Below, in pieces: positions 25,301-36,300 of a stretch of DNA of 64,000 nucleotides; the stretch's first letter is position 1; each line of letters opens with the position of its first letter. The notes beneath the pieces were generated by a model, which saw only the letters and a list, made by a program, of their open reading frames with translations, searched no databases and was not told where the DNA came from. Both the position numbers and the translations under genes were made by a program. The stretch is from Balanoglossus misakiensis. Taxonomy: Eukaryota > Hemichordata. The DNA is taken from positions 2,356,001 through 2,420,000 of the forward strand of contig CM082584.2 in the NCBI GenBank assembly GCA_040954595.2. Direction: 5' to 3'.

Positions 25301-26214
25301 GGTACTTGGTCATCTATGATGAATGATGTCTGATCATCTGATGTTTCGTCGGCTGATAAATAGTCATCTGTGTCTGGTTCTGTAGTGCTGTATTCATCAA
25401 TGTCTGTATCTCTGTGAGAGAAAGTTAGTCCACTTCGATAACTGTCATGAGAGGCGTTACCATCATATAAATATTCATCATTGCCACTTTCAGATTGGTA
25501 GTCACTATTTACAGAACAACTGTCAGTGTCGATGGCGATATCATCAGTCTGAAAGATATGAATAGAATGTGGTTAAGATATGTATTTCAGTATAGCAGGA
25601 CTACATAATGCATATTACATCATTTGATTCTAAATCTCAGAGGAAAGTGCTAATGCTTTAATAGTTCTTATAAAGAAAAGTAGGCTGGTGTCAGTAATGA
25701 CCTGTTTTTTTTTTTTTTTTTTCCCTAAATATTCGTAGTACTAAATTATTTTTCAATTAAAAAATACTGCAGCGGCATAAATGCTGCTATATTTAGACAA
25801 AGAGTTGGAGATGTACAAGCTAGCCTTTTGGACTTTAATAAAACCAAAAACAACAGAAATAAAATGCATACACTACCTATGACACCCTATAATTATAACA
25901 ATCACCGAGAAATGACAGACAATGCCAGTTTTCGCCCGGCGCTTGCTGCAGTTCCGTAGCCAGCAACTTTCCTCGATGTGTGTGTTACGGAAGGGGCACC
26001 TTTCCGTAACACACACATCGAGGAATGTTGCAGGCTACGGAACTGCAGCTGCAGCAAGCGCGGCGCATACTTCAGGCCGTGGTAAAAAAAGAGCTACACT
26101 TACCTCTAAACCATGTTTATCGCGAATTCGCCATCTAAACAAGGTTCTCTTTGGAATACTGACTTCGGTATCATTTAGGTAACGCTTGTATGGACCGCGC
26201 ACGACCCTCGACAT
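22320..26214 (-). CDS. EnSpm/CACTA (tnp2-like) transposase, three exons, 903 aa
   Basis: Exons are 26214-26104, 25548-25165 and 24536-22320. All junctions are GT-AG and phase 0. The start is the ATG at 26214 (MSRVVRGPYKRYLNDTEV). Exon 2 encodes an acidic Ser/Asp/Glu-rich linker. Exon 3 holds a Cys-rich patch (residues about 232-260, CCSCMAYLG and CGSC) and the DDE core. D330 lies in WNCDGVPAFKSSGFSIWPI. D417 lies in SSDSAARPL, ahead of the zinc knuckle GCDWC. PDFLHCVLLGVV and finally E674 in FVFESHNGV follow. This arrangement is that of Transposase_21/tnp2 proteins, which cut and paste CACTA-type elements. The large ORF also reads nine codons upstream of exon 3, but these are intronic. No inactivating change is seen. 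It shares a divergent promoter with the BEN gene. Confidence 0.9.
25935..26064. repeat. Near-perfect hairpin in intron 1 of the transposase gene
   Basis: The arm at 25941-25992 (starting GCTTGCTGCAG) pairs with 26002-26059 across a loop of about 9 nt. The pairing shows two mismatches and one 6-nt insertion (a duplicated CTGCAG). It lies wholly in the intron at 25549-26103, 40-45 bp from exon 1, so it would fold in the pre-mRNA. It is either a small foldback insertion or an intronic hairpin RNA source. Confidence 0.85.
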
Positions 26215-26653
26215 GTCTCTTCCGCGACGAACAGCGATCTGATGATCTAGTGAATCAGCTGTGCAAGCGTCGGTGACTGCGGTGCATGCTGGGTGATAGA
26301 TATGGCATCATCTCAAGTACAAATTTTAACGTTCCGATCGATCTGTGGTACTACTTTAAGGTGAATTTTGGCGTTTCAAAATAAAGTGAATGATATCTTA
26401 ACGTGTTTTTTTTTCAAATAACATCTCAGCTCTAAGAAATGCTGTATTTTAAAATCACATGACCTACTGCATGACCTTTGACTCTTCTCATAAACGCCCG
26501 CATTTCTTACCCAGCATGCATCGAGGTAAATAAATAGTCGGCGAACTCCTGACCTTTTACAGCTGATTCAGTAACCACCGAAGACACACTACGCGTCACT
26601 CGCTACCAGCTCCGCTTAAGATTTCGCTATTTACGAACGTCGATCTAGTCACC
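26215..26653. promoter_or_regulatory. Bidirectional promoter region of element 1 with mirrored motifs
   Basis: The 439 bp between the two start codons are arranged symmetrically. GAATCAGCTG (26252-26261) and TGCATGCTGGGT (26283-26294) are mirrored by ACCCAGCATGCA (26509-26520) and CAGCTGATTC (26560-26569). CCCAGCATGC resembles the 3' half of the ZNF143/Staf site, known at divergent animal promoters; CAGCTG is an E-box. No TATA box is obvious. This suggests co-regulation of both element genes. Confidence 0.65.
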
Positions 26654-29600
26654 ATGAAGTACGCTTTATTTGATTTTTACGAAGAAAAGAGTGTTGAAGT
26701 TGGTGAGACGAATTGGATAGAAGATCTCGATGAAGACGACGTTATGAGTTTTGACTTCGACGAAGATTGTGCTGTCCAGTGGTCATCAAAGAAGGCAGGA
26801 AGAGATCCGGCGAGATATGTAGCAAAAGTTATCAAGTTTAGCGGTAAGAATTGTTTGGATTTTTTCAAAACTCAAAAAAAACGTGTCAGGTAGAAACATT
26901 TCCCAATGTTGAAGACGTTCATTGTAGAAAGTTACCTTTATCTCGATCCCAGGGTCTTGGGCTCCCTTGAACCAAACACAGCTTGTTTACTTCCTGTTCA
27001 TTGTTATACTATTTGCATAACAAAACGAGTTGCCAGGAAAGCCAGCAACCCCTTTGTTTTACTTTGTGACACAATTTTTTTACGTGGTTTGTGTTGTGCA
27101 TTTTTGATCGTCAGCAAAAGTTTCTCATTCAGTTGTGTGTGTGTGTGTTTTTCACAACCAGGTCATAATGTTTATCTTTACAGATGACAGGCAGGAGCTG
27201 TTGCGACTAGCCAACGTCTATGTCAAAAAAGGGGTGAACACAAACATTAAGACTCCAGAATATGGACGGGGGAAACGTGAAAAGGCACCAAAGAGAATCT
27301 ACACCGACAGCGAAGATGATGAAGATGATTATGTACCGGTAAGTTGATATTTAACTACCATGTGGCTGATGCAGAATTCAATATGATTTATCTAGGTACA
27401 GATGATATTAATTTCTCGTTGTCAATATAAACACCCATTTTCAAAACTCCATGCCAAGTGTTCAGAAGTATCTCACAATAATCATTTCATTTCTTTTTTA
27501 GGAAAAAAATAACTTGAATAAAAAAAAGAAGATCAGCCAAAAGAATTCGTCTTTAAATTTGCTGAGAAAGTTAGAAAGCAAGAAGACATCTGAAGTTCGT
27601 AAAAAAATGGAGGAGGATGTCCAGTCACTTAAGTCTGTAAGTACTGGCAATGTCATACGCCACAATTTCTGCCCCTGAAGCATATACTTTTACTTCCAAA
27701 CTTGCACAAAAGCTAAAATAATGCTGACGTATAAGAGAGTGTTGTGAGCTTGTGTGGCTTAATTATGAAACAGGGATTGCACTAGTGTTTGCTCAGAATG
27801 AGTCCCTGTCACATGAAATTAAAGACAGGAAATTAAAATTTTTGTATTTATGTGAGAGATGGGACCCCTCTGTGTAAAAAGTAAGAGTCCCCCTGAAAAG
27901 TTCGGGAAGCAAAATATGGGGTTAACGCAACCCCTGCAAAATGTATCTTTAAAATGTGAGCAAAGTTATGCAATTATTGAAACTAATAATATTTCCATCA
28001 AAAAGTGACTGCAGTTCAGTGCTGTTGATGGGTAAATATCACAAGCATGTTGAAATCCATGTATGAACTGTGTTGTTATTGTTGACAACTGTGATTTTTA
28101 GTCTATTTCATTAATGTTCCTCTGCATTCTAGAGTTCATTCCGTGCTTCAACACCAGTGTCCAGTGGCTCAGAAGGCTATGATGAGGACAAGCTACACCA
28201 AGAAATAAGGGAATTGAAGGAGGAAAATGCTGCACTACGCTATTCTCTTCGAGTGTTAAAAGGTAAAAGAATATTGATACACGCATTGAATAAAGTCAGT
28301 GGATTGTTTTAGTTCTTGTATATTTTTAATGCAATGAGTAGGTTTTAGCTGAATCAAATTATTTTGTCAGTGTTTTTTTTGTTTTATTTTTAGAAATATC
28401 AAAAGTCAACAGCCAAAATATGCCACAGAATGACTGTTTTTGAAAATACTCATGAATATCACAAAAGAACATCATTTTCGGCATTTTTTTGACGAGAAAT
28501 TGAAGTATCAAGGACTCCATATATGTTTTGAAATACAAAGTAAAATGTTACCATAATTAATTTATAAATGAAAAACATTTAATTTATTCACTTGTACATG
28601 ATGACTAAGCTGGGCAAGCTGTAACTTACCTTTTTCAGCACCAATGAAAGCCTTCATTTGTGACCAGCTTTCTCAAACTATGTGTTTTGTAGTTACTTGA
28701 CAATAGTTTGATAATGCTGGTCAGTATGTAAACATCTCAGTTCACCACAATTAAAATAATTTTGTTTATGGATGATGGTCCACTGTCTTATTGGTTAACA
28801 ATATTTTTTTGCCAGGATTGTCTCTTTTTTATTCCTTTTCCTATGAACTATTGGAGTTAAATCAATGAACATATGTCCTATACCTCTATTTTCTAATCTT
28901 TTCAAATGGTATAGAGTTACCTGGCCTGCTTGGACAAATTGCTGATGTAAAAAGAACATTTGGTGTAAAGACTGGTGCACCTGCAGTCTCAAAGACAAAT
29001 AAATCCAGTGGAACACATGATGCCCAATTGAACAGTGAAGAGGTAACTGTTGACATCTATTTCAATTTATCATGAATGTCTGATTTCAGGAATCTGCATA
29101 GACATAGTCATAGTCATTCAAATAATACTTCTGCTTCTTAGGTTCAACCATATGGCCTAAGTAAGAAAATTCTTTGTTCTGCATGTGTATGTTTTGCGAG
29201 ATTTCATGAAAAAAACTTTTCTGCCTGCAAATTTTTGTATACATGCTTTGGGAAATGTGATTGGAACACCTGCATGCTTGCAGAATGTCACATTTGAGTG
29301 CAACTTAACAGGGTGAAAAATTAGTTTCTGCTGAGATTCTTGATAAGGTGCTTGTATTACATGGAAACTATCGAGTAAATATTAAATTTACCTGTTAAAA
29401 ATTTCTGTGTTTCTGAACTTGTGCACTTACCTATCAAAATCTGAGTAGATGCAAAACAAAGAATTTAATTATTTTGGTCATAAAGTTTTTGTTTATTTAT
29501 CTGCAGACCTGATGATTGCAACTCTGTTTAGAACAGATCATGGCTCTGCAACTTTACTTCCATGGAAAATGTGGTTGTATTGTTAGAGCTGTTGATTTCA

Positions 29601-30481
29601 TAGAAAATAGAAAGTATTGTAAGAACTCTGTGATAGAGTTTTTACTGTACTTTCTATTTTATCAGGTTTTCTATGACAGTAATCATATTTATTTTGTGTC
29701 TGCCTCTAGTGTTACCAATTATTTTGGTCTTTTTCAGATTTTGGTCAATGATGAGATGATAGTAACTGCCAAGCAGCTGAGCCGCGTTGACAAATCAACA
29801 GCGAAGAAAATGACGTATGATTTGATGGCAGTGGTGTTTGATAGGGAAACACTCAGGACTCATTCGTATAGTGGCAGAGTGTGCAACTCAGTCAAGGGTT
29901 CTTTACCCAAACCAGCGCTGGATGCCGACAAAATAAGAGCCATTAAAGGTATGTAGGTATTAAGTTACTTATCATCTCCAATTATTAATTTGCTATTTTA
30001 GGTCATAGGAATACACAAAGATATATTGGCATTTTGTATATTTGGAGTGATCAGTGATGTATACCTCTTTAACATAGTGTAACCTGCTGTAGATAGGGTG
30101 CAAATTTTGCAGTGCTTTTGCAAAATCTGCTTTGGTCTGCTAATGGAGACCTGTATGTGGAATGAGATAGGCCATCTTTAAAAAGTTGTAAAAGCGTTTA
30201 AGGGACTGCGAATCAAATATACCATTCTCTCTACCGTAACCTTGATATATTTTCATTTAGTTTGTTCTTTGTTTCTGGCGGTTAGGTTTTAGAAAAAAAA
30301 AATATAGTATGGCAAACAAAGACATCTCTAAGGTTTGAGCTTTGGTTCAGTACAATTTCATTCAGCAATTATTTTTCTCTGTTTCCCCACAGATATTGTA
30401 TGCAGCAAGTTTGACTGCAAGGTTGCTGAGGTGGAGCAGTACATTAAAATGAAAATTTACTCCGAAGCAAAACACAAGTAG
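26654..30481 (+). CDS. BEN-domain protein carried by the transposon, seven exons, 345 aa
   Basis: Exons are 26654-26843, 27184-27338, 27502-27636, 28133-28262, 28915-29042, 29738-29948 and 30393-30481. Every junction is GT-AG, and the phases join without a stop to the TAG. The N-terminus is acidic (WIEDLDEDDVMSFDFDED). It is followed by a basic-acidic linker (YGRGKREKAPKRIY then SEDDEDDY), a Lys-rich and coiled-coil segment (about 116-203, QEIRELKEENAALRYSLRVL), and a C-terminal BEN domain (about 247-345). The BEN domain includes LMAVVFDRETLRTHSYSG and ADKIRAIKDIVCSKF across the last junction. BEN domains bind DNA or chromatin and often repress transcription. Its place between the transposon ends suggests an accessory factor: an end-binding partner, a regulator of host silencing, or a captured host gene. 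AATAAA follows at 30570. Confidence 0.88.
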
Positions 30482-30569
30482 TGTGGTTAACTGTTTCATT
30501 TATGTGTTTTGCTTATCTTTATTTATTTAAACTCTATTTTTCATGTCACCTTTTTTATTGATTTATTGC

Positions 30570-30575
30570 AATAAA
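30570..30575 (+). terminator. Polyadenylation signal of BEN gene
   Basis: AATAAA lies 89 bp past the BEN-gene stop codon and before the right subterminal array. Confidence 0.65.
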
Positions 30576-30809
30576 ATGTTAAGTTTTAATTTGATGAGTA
30601 TGTTGGTTTTTTCTCAAATATTTCACTGAAAGCCAGCAGAAAACTAATTTGACTGAGGCAACACTGTATTTAGCACATTTATGTGTTAATATTAAACAAC
30701 AGACTGAAAGAATATGCTGAGTATTCAGTGAAGTATTTTTTTTTATAAATATCAATCTTTTTGCCCGAATCCCACCCCTCTGTCTTTGGTAACCAGATAA
30801 TACAGGATC

Positions 30810-31610
30810 AATACACATCTATAACTCTTCTATAGAAGTTCAATAGAAAATCAATTGAAATCTATATCTCTTCTATAGAAAATCAATACACATCTATAAC
30901 TCTTTTATAGAAGTTCAATAGAAAATCAATTGAAATCTATATCTCTTCTATAGAAAATCAATAGCATATCAATGGAAATCTAGATCTCTTCTATAGAAAA
31001 TCAATACACATCGATAACTCTTCTATAGAAAATCAATAGAATATCAATTGAAATCTATATCTCTTCTATAGAAAATCAATACACATCGATAACTCTTCTA
31101 TAGAAAATCAATAGAATATCAATTGAAATCTATATCTCTTCTATAGAAAATCAATACACATCTATAACGCTTTTATAGAAGTTCAATAGAAAATCAATTG
31201 AAATCTAGATCTCTTCTATAGAAAATCAATACACATCGATAACTCTTCTATAGAAAATCAATAGAATATCAATTGAAATCTATATCTCTTCTATAGAAAA
31301 TCAATACACATCGATAACTCTTCTATAGAAAATCAATAGAATATCAATTGAAATCTATATCTCTTCTATAGAAAATCAATACACATCTATAACTCTTTTA
31401 TAGAAGTTCAATAGAAAATCAATTGAAATCTATATCTCTTCTATAGAAAATCAATACACATCGATAACTCTTCTATAGAAAATCAATAGAATATCAATTG
31501 AAATCTATATCTCTTCTATAGAAAATCAATACACATCTATAACTCTTCTATAGAAGTTCAATAGAAAATCAATTGAAATCTATATCTCTTCTATAGAAGT
31601 TTAATTGAAA
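30810..31610. repeat. Right subterminal array, 75-bp units
   Basis: Units repeat at about 75 bp (AATACACATCGATAACTC at about 31001, 31076, 31226, 31301, 31451; a CTATAACTC variant occupies the other units). Each contains CTTCTATAGAA and AAAATCAAT words related to the left array and to the terminal repeat. The two arrays differ in period and sequence but share the TCTATAGAA/CAATAGA core, a plausible transposase-binding motif. Confidence 0.85.
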
Positions 31611-31717
31611 AGTGGCCAAAAGTCCATAGAAGTCAATAGAATTTCCATAGAAATTCCATTGAGTTTCCATGGAATATCCATTGATTCTTAATAGAAATTT
31701 TTATTGAAAAGCAATAG

Positions 31718-31744
31718 AAGTTCTATAGAACTTTTTCGTAAGGG
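31718..31744 (-). repeat. Right terminal inverted repeat of element 1
   Basis: AGTTCTATAGAAC followed by TTTTTCGTAAGGG is the reverse complement of the left end at 20388. Confidence 0.9.
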
Positions 31745-31891
31745 AATCAATCAAAGTGTATTATAAAACCAGATTCCAAGAAAATACAGCTGTTCAAAGG
31801 GGCTTAGGCTTTTTTCATCTTCACTTGTCAGGTTGATATGACTATTGTTAGTATGCAGTGTTGTATGAAATGTTTTACATCGCTTACTTAC

Positions 31892-32011
31892 CTCACCCAA
31901 CATGGCAGCCAATTGTTCTACAGTAAATCCACTGTAATTAATACTACCTTGACTTGGCAAAGGATATGGAGGAGAGTTCAGATCAATATACAATGTTTCT
32001 ATATTGGTGCG
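31892..32011 (-). CDS. Probable host exon, 40 codons, unknown protein
   Basis: A 120-bp minus-strand exon lies between an acceptor ending TGTATACAG and a GTAAGTAAG donor, phase 0-0. It reads RTNIETLYIDLNSPPYPLPS and then QGSINYSGFTVEQLAAMLGE. The codons look coding, with no stop. It sits just outside the right end of element 1 and 410 bp from element 2, so both elements may lie in introns of one gene. I do not recognise the family. Confidence 0.5.
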
Positions 32012-32413
32012 CTGTATACAAAGAGAAGATAAAACAATATTTTGTTATTGGCAGTATTGTCAGTCAGTGTTTTTTTTTAACCCTTCCACCCCAATTTCCT
32101 CTTCAGTGCTCCAACCTTAACATAGAAAACAATGCAGTTGGACTGAACCATTGTGGTGATCAGGGTAATGTAACCAGGGTTCCCCAGTCATTTTGTTAAC
32201 ATTCCTTATGGTACCATAAATGCAGTCATATTAATGGTAAGACAGGTGTTACATGGGGTTTCAAAATCACTTATTGCTCCACCCCCCCCCCCCCAACAAT
32301 AGCCAAAATACTGTCAGTGTTATCCAAATTCTTATTTCACACCTGTTACAACTAACAAGGTATCTGTCGCAGTCATTTTATGCTCTTTTAGTATCCAGGA
32401 TCTATTGTCGATG

Positions 32414-32420
32414 ATATAAT
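32414..32420 (+). repeat. Target-site duplication of element 2, left
   Basis: ATATAAT abuts the left end; an identical copy lies at 38990-38996. Confidence 0.8.
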
Positions 32421-33390
32421 TAGGTATCCCAATGAATTTTTTTAACTTTCCTAAATCACATTTTTGTTAGTTTCATTGAAAAGTACATAGAATTTCATGA
32501 AAAATGATACCTCATTTTAAAAAATTGACCAAAGATTAAGCAAGATTGAGCAATATTTGACCTTTAAGGTCAACGACCTTTTCAAAATTACTAAAAAGCA
32601 GCATTTTCACAGCCTCATAGAATTTTACCAAAAATTGTAAACATACTTCATCATGCCTTTTCCTGTAGAAAACAACCTATTAAATGTCATTTTAAAATTG
32701 AACAGCATGTTTAAAGAGGAGTTTTAGGGCAAATCACTACCAAAAAATGACAAAAACTCAATTTTGTGCAATGTGAAAATACCAAAAATTGGCCTTTCGG
32801 GCATTTTCATAGTTCTCTAAAAAAAAATGTTTCAAAGTTAGGAGTCTAAAACTGATTATAGTCTTACTAAATGTTACCCTTAAAATGCCTATTTTTTTCT
32901 GTGTACAAAAAATAACTGTAACTGGGAGAAAAATGGGCCTGAAAATGTTAATTTTGCCAATTTTACTTAGTGATAAAATGTGCTAAAATTTACCAAAAAT
33001 CGCAATTTTCAAATGCGCATAAAATCAAAACCATACAAGCTAATCACATGAAACTTTCAGGATGTATTCATTTTTATTTGTTCTTTACAAATAATGAGAA
33101 ATTGTTGCTATATAAGTTTCACATTTGCTTCAATAAATTCTCTAAATTTGATTTAATCTGCTAAACTGCGCCAAAATCCACAAAAATGTGACATTGTAAG
33201 TGAAGTCGAAATGACTCGTTTTAGCAGTTTTAGCATTATTTTTATATGGTTATATGGTAAGCTACATTTAAAAACTGGACAAACAAAAACTGAAGCTTGT
33301 GTCAAGGTATGTACTAGTTTTTTATTTTTCTTATTGTCAAGTTTACAATAAACAGTTCAAAGCTATTTACAGGCTGGCATGGCGTTAGTA

Positions 33391-36300
33391 TTAAGCCATA
33401 AAAAGTTTCTTGTACAAACTGTACCTATTTTCTATGTCATCCAAGTCAGGTACTATACAACATCTACCTTTCAGAACAATGTTAAATTCTGCATGAAAAA
33501 CAAATTTTGATTCTACATATTCATCAACATCAACAACAGTGGGCCACTTAAATGTATTTTTGTACCCTGCTCTCATGTATTGAACTGTAGCTAACTCTCC
33601 AGATTTAGCTTCAACAACTTCTCCAATAAAGTAGCCTTGATCATAAGCAACTGCTACAGGCACACCCTGACGAGTAAATTCATAGTGAAAACTCCACTCA
33701 GATGCCTCATTATCAGGTAACTCATCATCTGAACAAACAAGCTCTAAATCTGATTCAGAATCTGAAACAGGGGAAATCTGATCATGCTTTCGTTTCCCAC
33801 TTTCAGGCAGACTACCAGACTGTTGTGCAAAATCAGATGAATGATCATCTGCAACTGCTGAAGGATTGGAATTTAAATAAGAAATAAAATCTGTTTTGAG
33901 ACAATCAAATGACTTTCTGCCCATTATTAGCCGTTCATCTTTTCTACCTAACACTTTTGTAACATATCGGATTTCATTTTTCAGAACTCTGGTTTGTTGT
34001 GTTTTAGAGTTGGCCTTTGACAACACCTTGGCAACATCACTTGCATTCTTGCATGGCCCCCCATGACTAAATACACATGTTGTAATGGTTTGCAGACTGG
34101 CTGCTTTTGCAACTTCTTTCTCTTGCTTTCTTTTGCGACTCTCTTCTAATCTTTCTTGTGTTTTTATTTTAACATCTTTCTCTATTACTCTATATTTTTG
34201 CCGCATTGCTGAAGCTTTTGATCGAGCAAATTTCAACAAATGTTGTTGCTCATCAAAGCCTTTAGCAAACAACCACTCTGAGATGGTGTGATTTGTCTTC
34301 AACATTTGTATGCTTGAATGATAAAATAGTGATGCATGTCGACGTTTAAACATGCCAAAGTCAAGATCACCAAACTCATATTCACTTACCAGATTTGTCA
34401 ATTTGCAATGTTTCATTTCATTTCTCAGTTCCTGGGTGGGTTTGGAACTATACTTTCCCCCAGGGAGGAAGTCTACAAGTTGTCGTTCAGTGACTGTTAT
34501 AAATGATGTCATCAGGTTTTCCAATGTACTTTTAGTCAGTGGTGAAGAAGTGAAATCATCAGAGAACAAACTGTCGTAGACTTCATCCCGACGGGGATTG
34601 TATTTGTCACCAAACACTCCATTTTGGTCCTTTCCCATCAGTGATGTTGAATCCATTGCCCACTCCTTAAATTGTTCAAGCATTGCTTGAATGTGGATGT
34701 ACTGGTCAACGTATTCAACATCACTTTGCAGCATTAACCAAAATGGACCAGTCACTTTATAATACAGGATCCCTAGGGCTCTGGTCAATGCAATTAGCTG
34801 TTGACAATTACAGTCAAGTAGAACACTTTCCAGTTTCATATTCATAGACTCAAAATAATTTGTTAGGAAATCTGATATCTCTGTGGCATGATGAACTAAA
34901 GTGGCAGCTCCAAGAAAGAAATTATTGAAGCGGTTCATTCTAAAACTAGTTATGTATGATTTCTTTATCAAGTTTTCACTGAGAAAGGATACCCACTTCA
35001 TTCTGCAACCATTTTTTTCATCTCCTCTTGGTCCAAGCACATCACACCCAGTCCTGACAAACCGACAAGTAGCTGAACCTGAGGCCGATTTGAACCTCTG
35101 GAATTTCGATGAGGCATCACGACCTAATCCATGACCTAGCTCTGACACTAGTTGTCGTTCAATTTCCCTCAATTTTGACTCAACGGCTGTGCTAAGACCA
35201 AGAAGGAAATGGGCATTGCAGAATAGAAAGTGAGTGTCCATTTCTGTCCCAAAATATTCAGTTTTATATTCAGTTAATAGATTATTAAAGGCTTTATTTA
35301 CACTAGATCTGTCTCCCATGATAGCAAACATTTTCCCAAGGAGAGTTTTAAAAATGGTATCTCTCTCAACATTATCGCACTCTGAATATAAATCACTTAA
35401 TTCATCAATCATAGAGATGACATTATCCAGCAATGTTGAGCTGTCCTCAACTGCCACTGGTGAAAAACCAAGAGACATGGTTTTTTTGTTTTCCAGTGTT
35501 ATTTGTTTACCAATTATCTTTTTTTGATCACGTGAGGTACCATCACTGTGTAAGTCCCACCGCTCTGTCAAAGTCCCTTCCTCTGCCACTTGATATTTGG
35601 CCAAAACATGTGCCCTGTCTACAAAATTTTGTACTGTAGAAGCACTGGGGAGGTCCTTGTCATCCAAGTTTTCATCATGCAACCACTTACTCACACATTT
35701 GATAACCTTTTTGACATTTTTGGATGATACCTCACACTCCCCTGCTAATTCCATAGAACACATTTCTAAAGCATCGGTGAATTTATTTGTAGACCCTTCC
35801 CTAGTCTGGAAAGTGCAAGCATTATGAGTTTGGCTATTATGCAATACACCCTGAAGGTCAAGGACCTCTGCTTTTAAACCCCTTACTTCACTTGACAGTA
35901 ATTTCATTTTTACTTTATTTCTCAGATTGACATGCTTATATTTACTAATTAAAGTTTGCAATCCATGGGTTTGACGCTTTAACTGTGTTATTTTCGCTTG
36001 ATCAATGTTAGTGGTGTCTCTTTGTGTTTCGATCTCCTTTTCCCGTCTCTCTAACTTCTTCAGCTTTCTCAGGTTTCTTTTATAGTTCACTGTGCCTTTC
36101 ACTTGTCTAAGCTCTTTTTGGATGTTTCTCACCACTTTCTCCTTTGCAACAATTCTTGCTTTCAGAACTGACTGTTTTGTCTCTATGTTTTGAATTACTT
36201 TGGTCTTCCCTTCAATGCATTTTGACAGCTTGTGAACTTCTTTCTGCTTTTCGGTGACAAGTTCTGTCAGGGCAGAAATTTGAATCTGACGTGTTTCAGT

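Larger units (their letters stand above)
20388..31744. mobile_element. Element 1: 11.4-kb EnSpm/CACTA-type transposon with BEN gene
   Basis: The left end CCCTTACGAAAAAGGTTC (20388) and the right end, reading inward CCCTTACGAAAAAGTTC (31744), are inverted repeats, followed by matching TCTATAGAAC. Inside are subterminal repeat arrays on both sides, a tnp2-like transposase gene (minus, 26214-22320) and a BEN-domain gene (plus, 26654-30481), transcribed divergently. Both frames are intact across their introns, so the copy may be recently active. I found no clear target-site duplication: the left flank ends AGTGT and the right flank begins AATCA. CMC-superfamily elements usually duplicate 2-4 bp, so the duplication may have decayed or the true termini may differ by a base. 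Confidence 0.88.

Noticed and set aside
30810-31610. Satellite DNA independent of the transposon
   Set aside because: The 75-bp units share the TCTATAGAA core with the terminal repeat and lie just inside the right end, so they belong to element 1.
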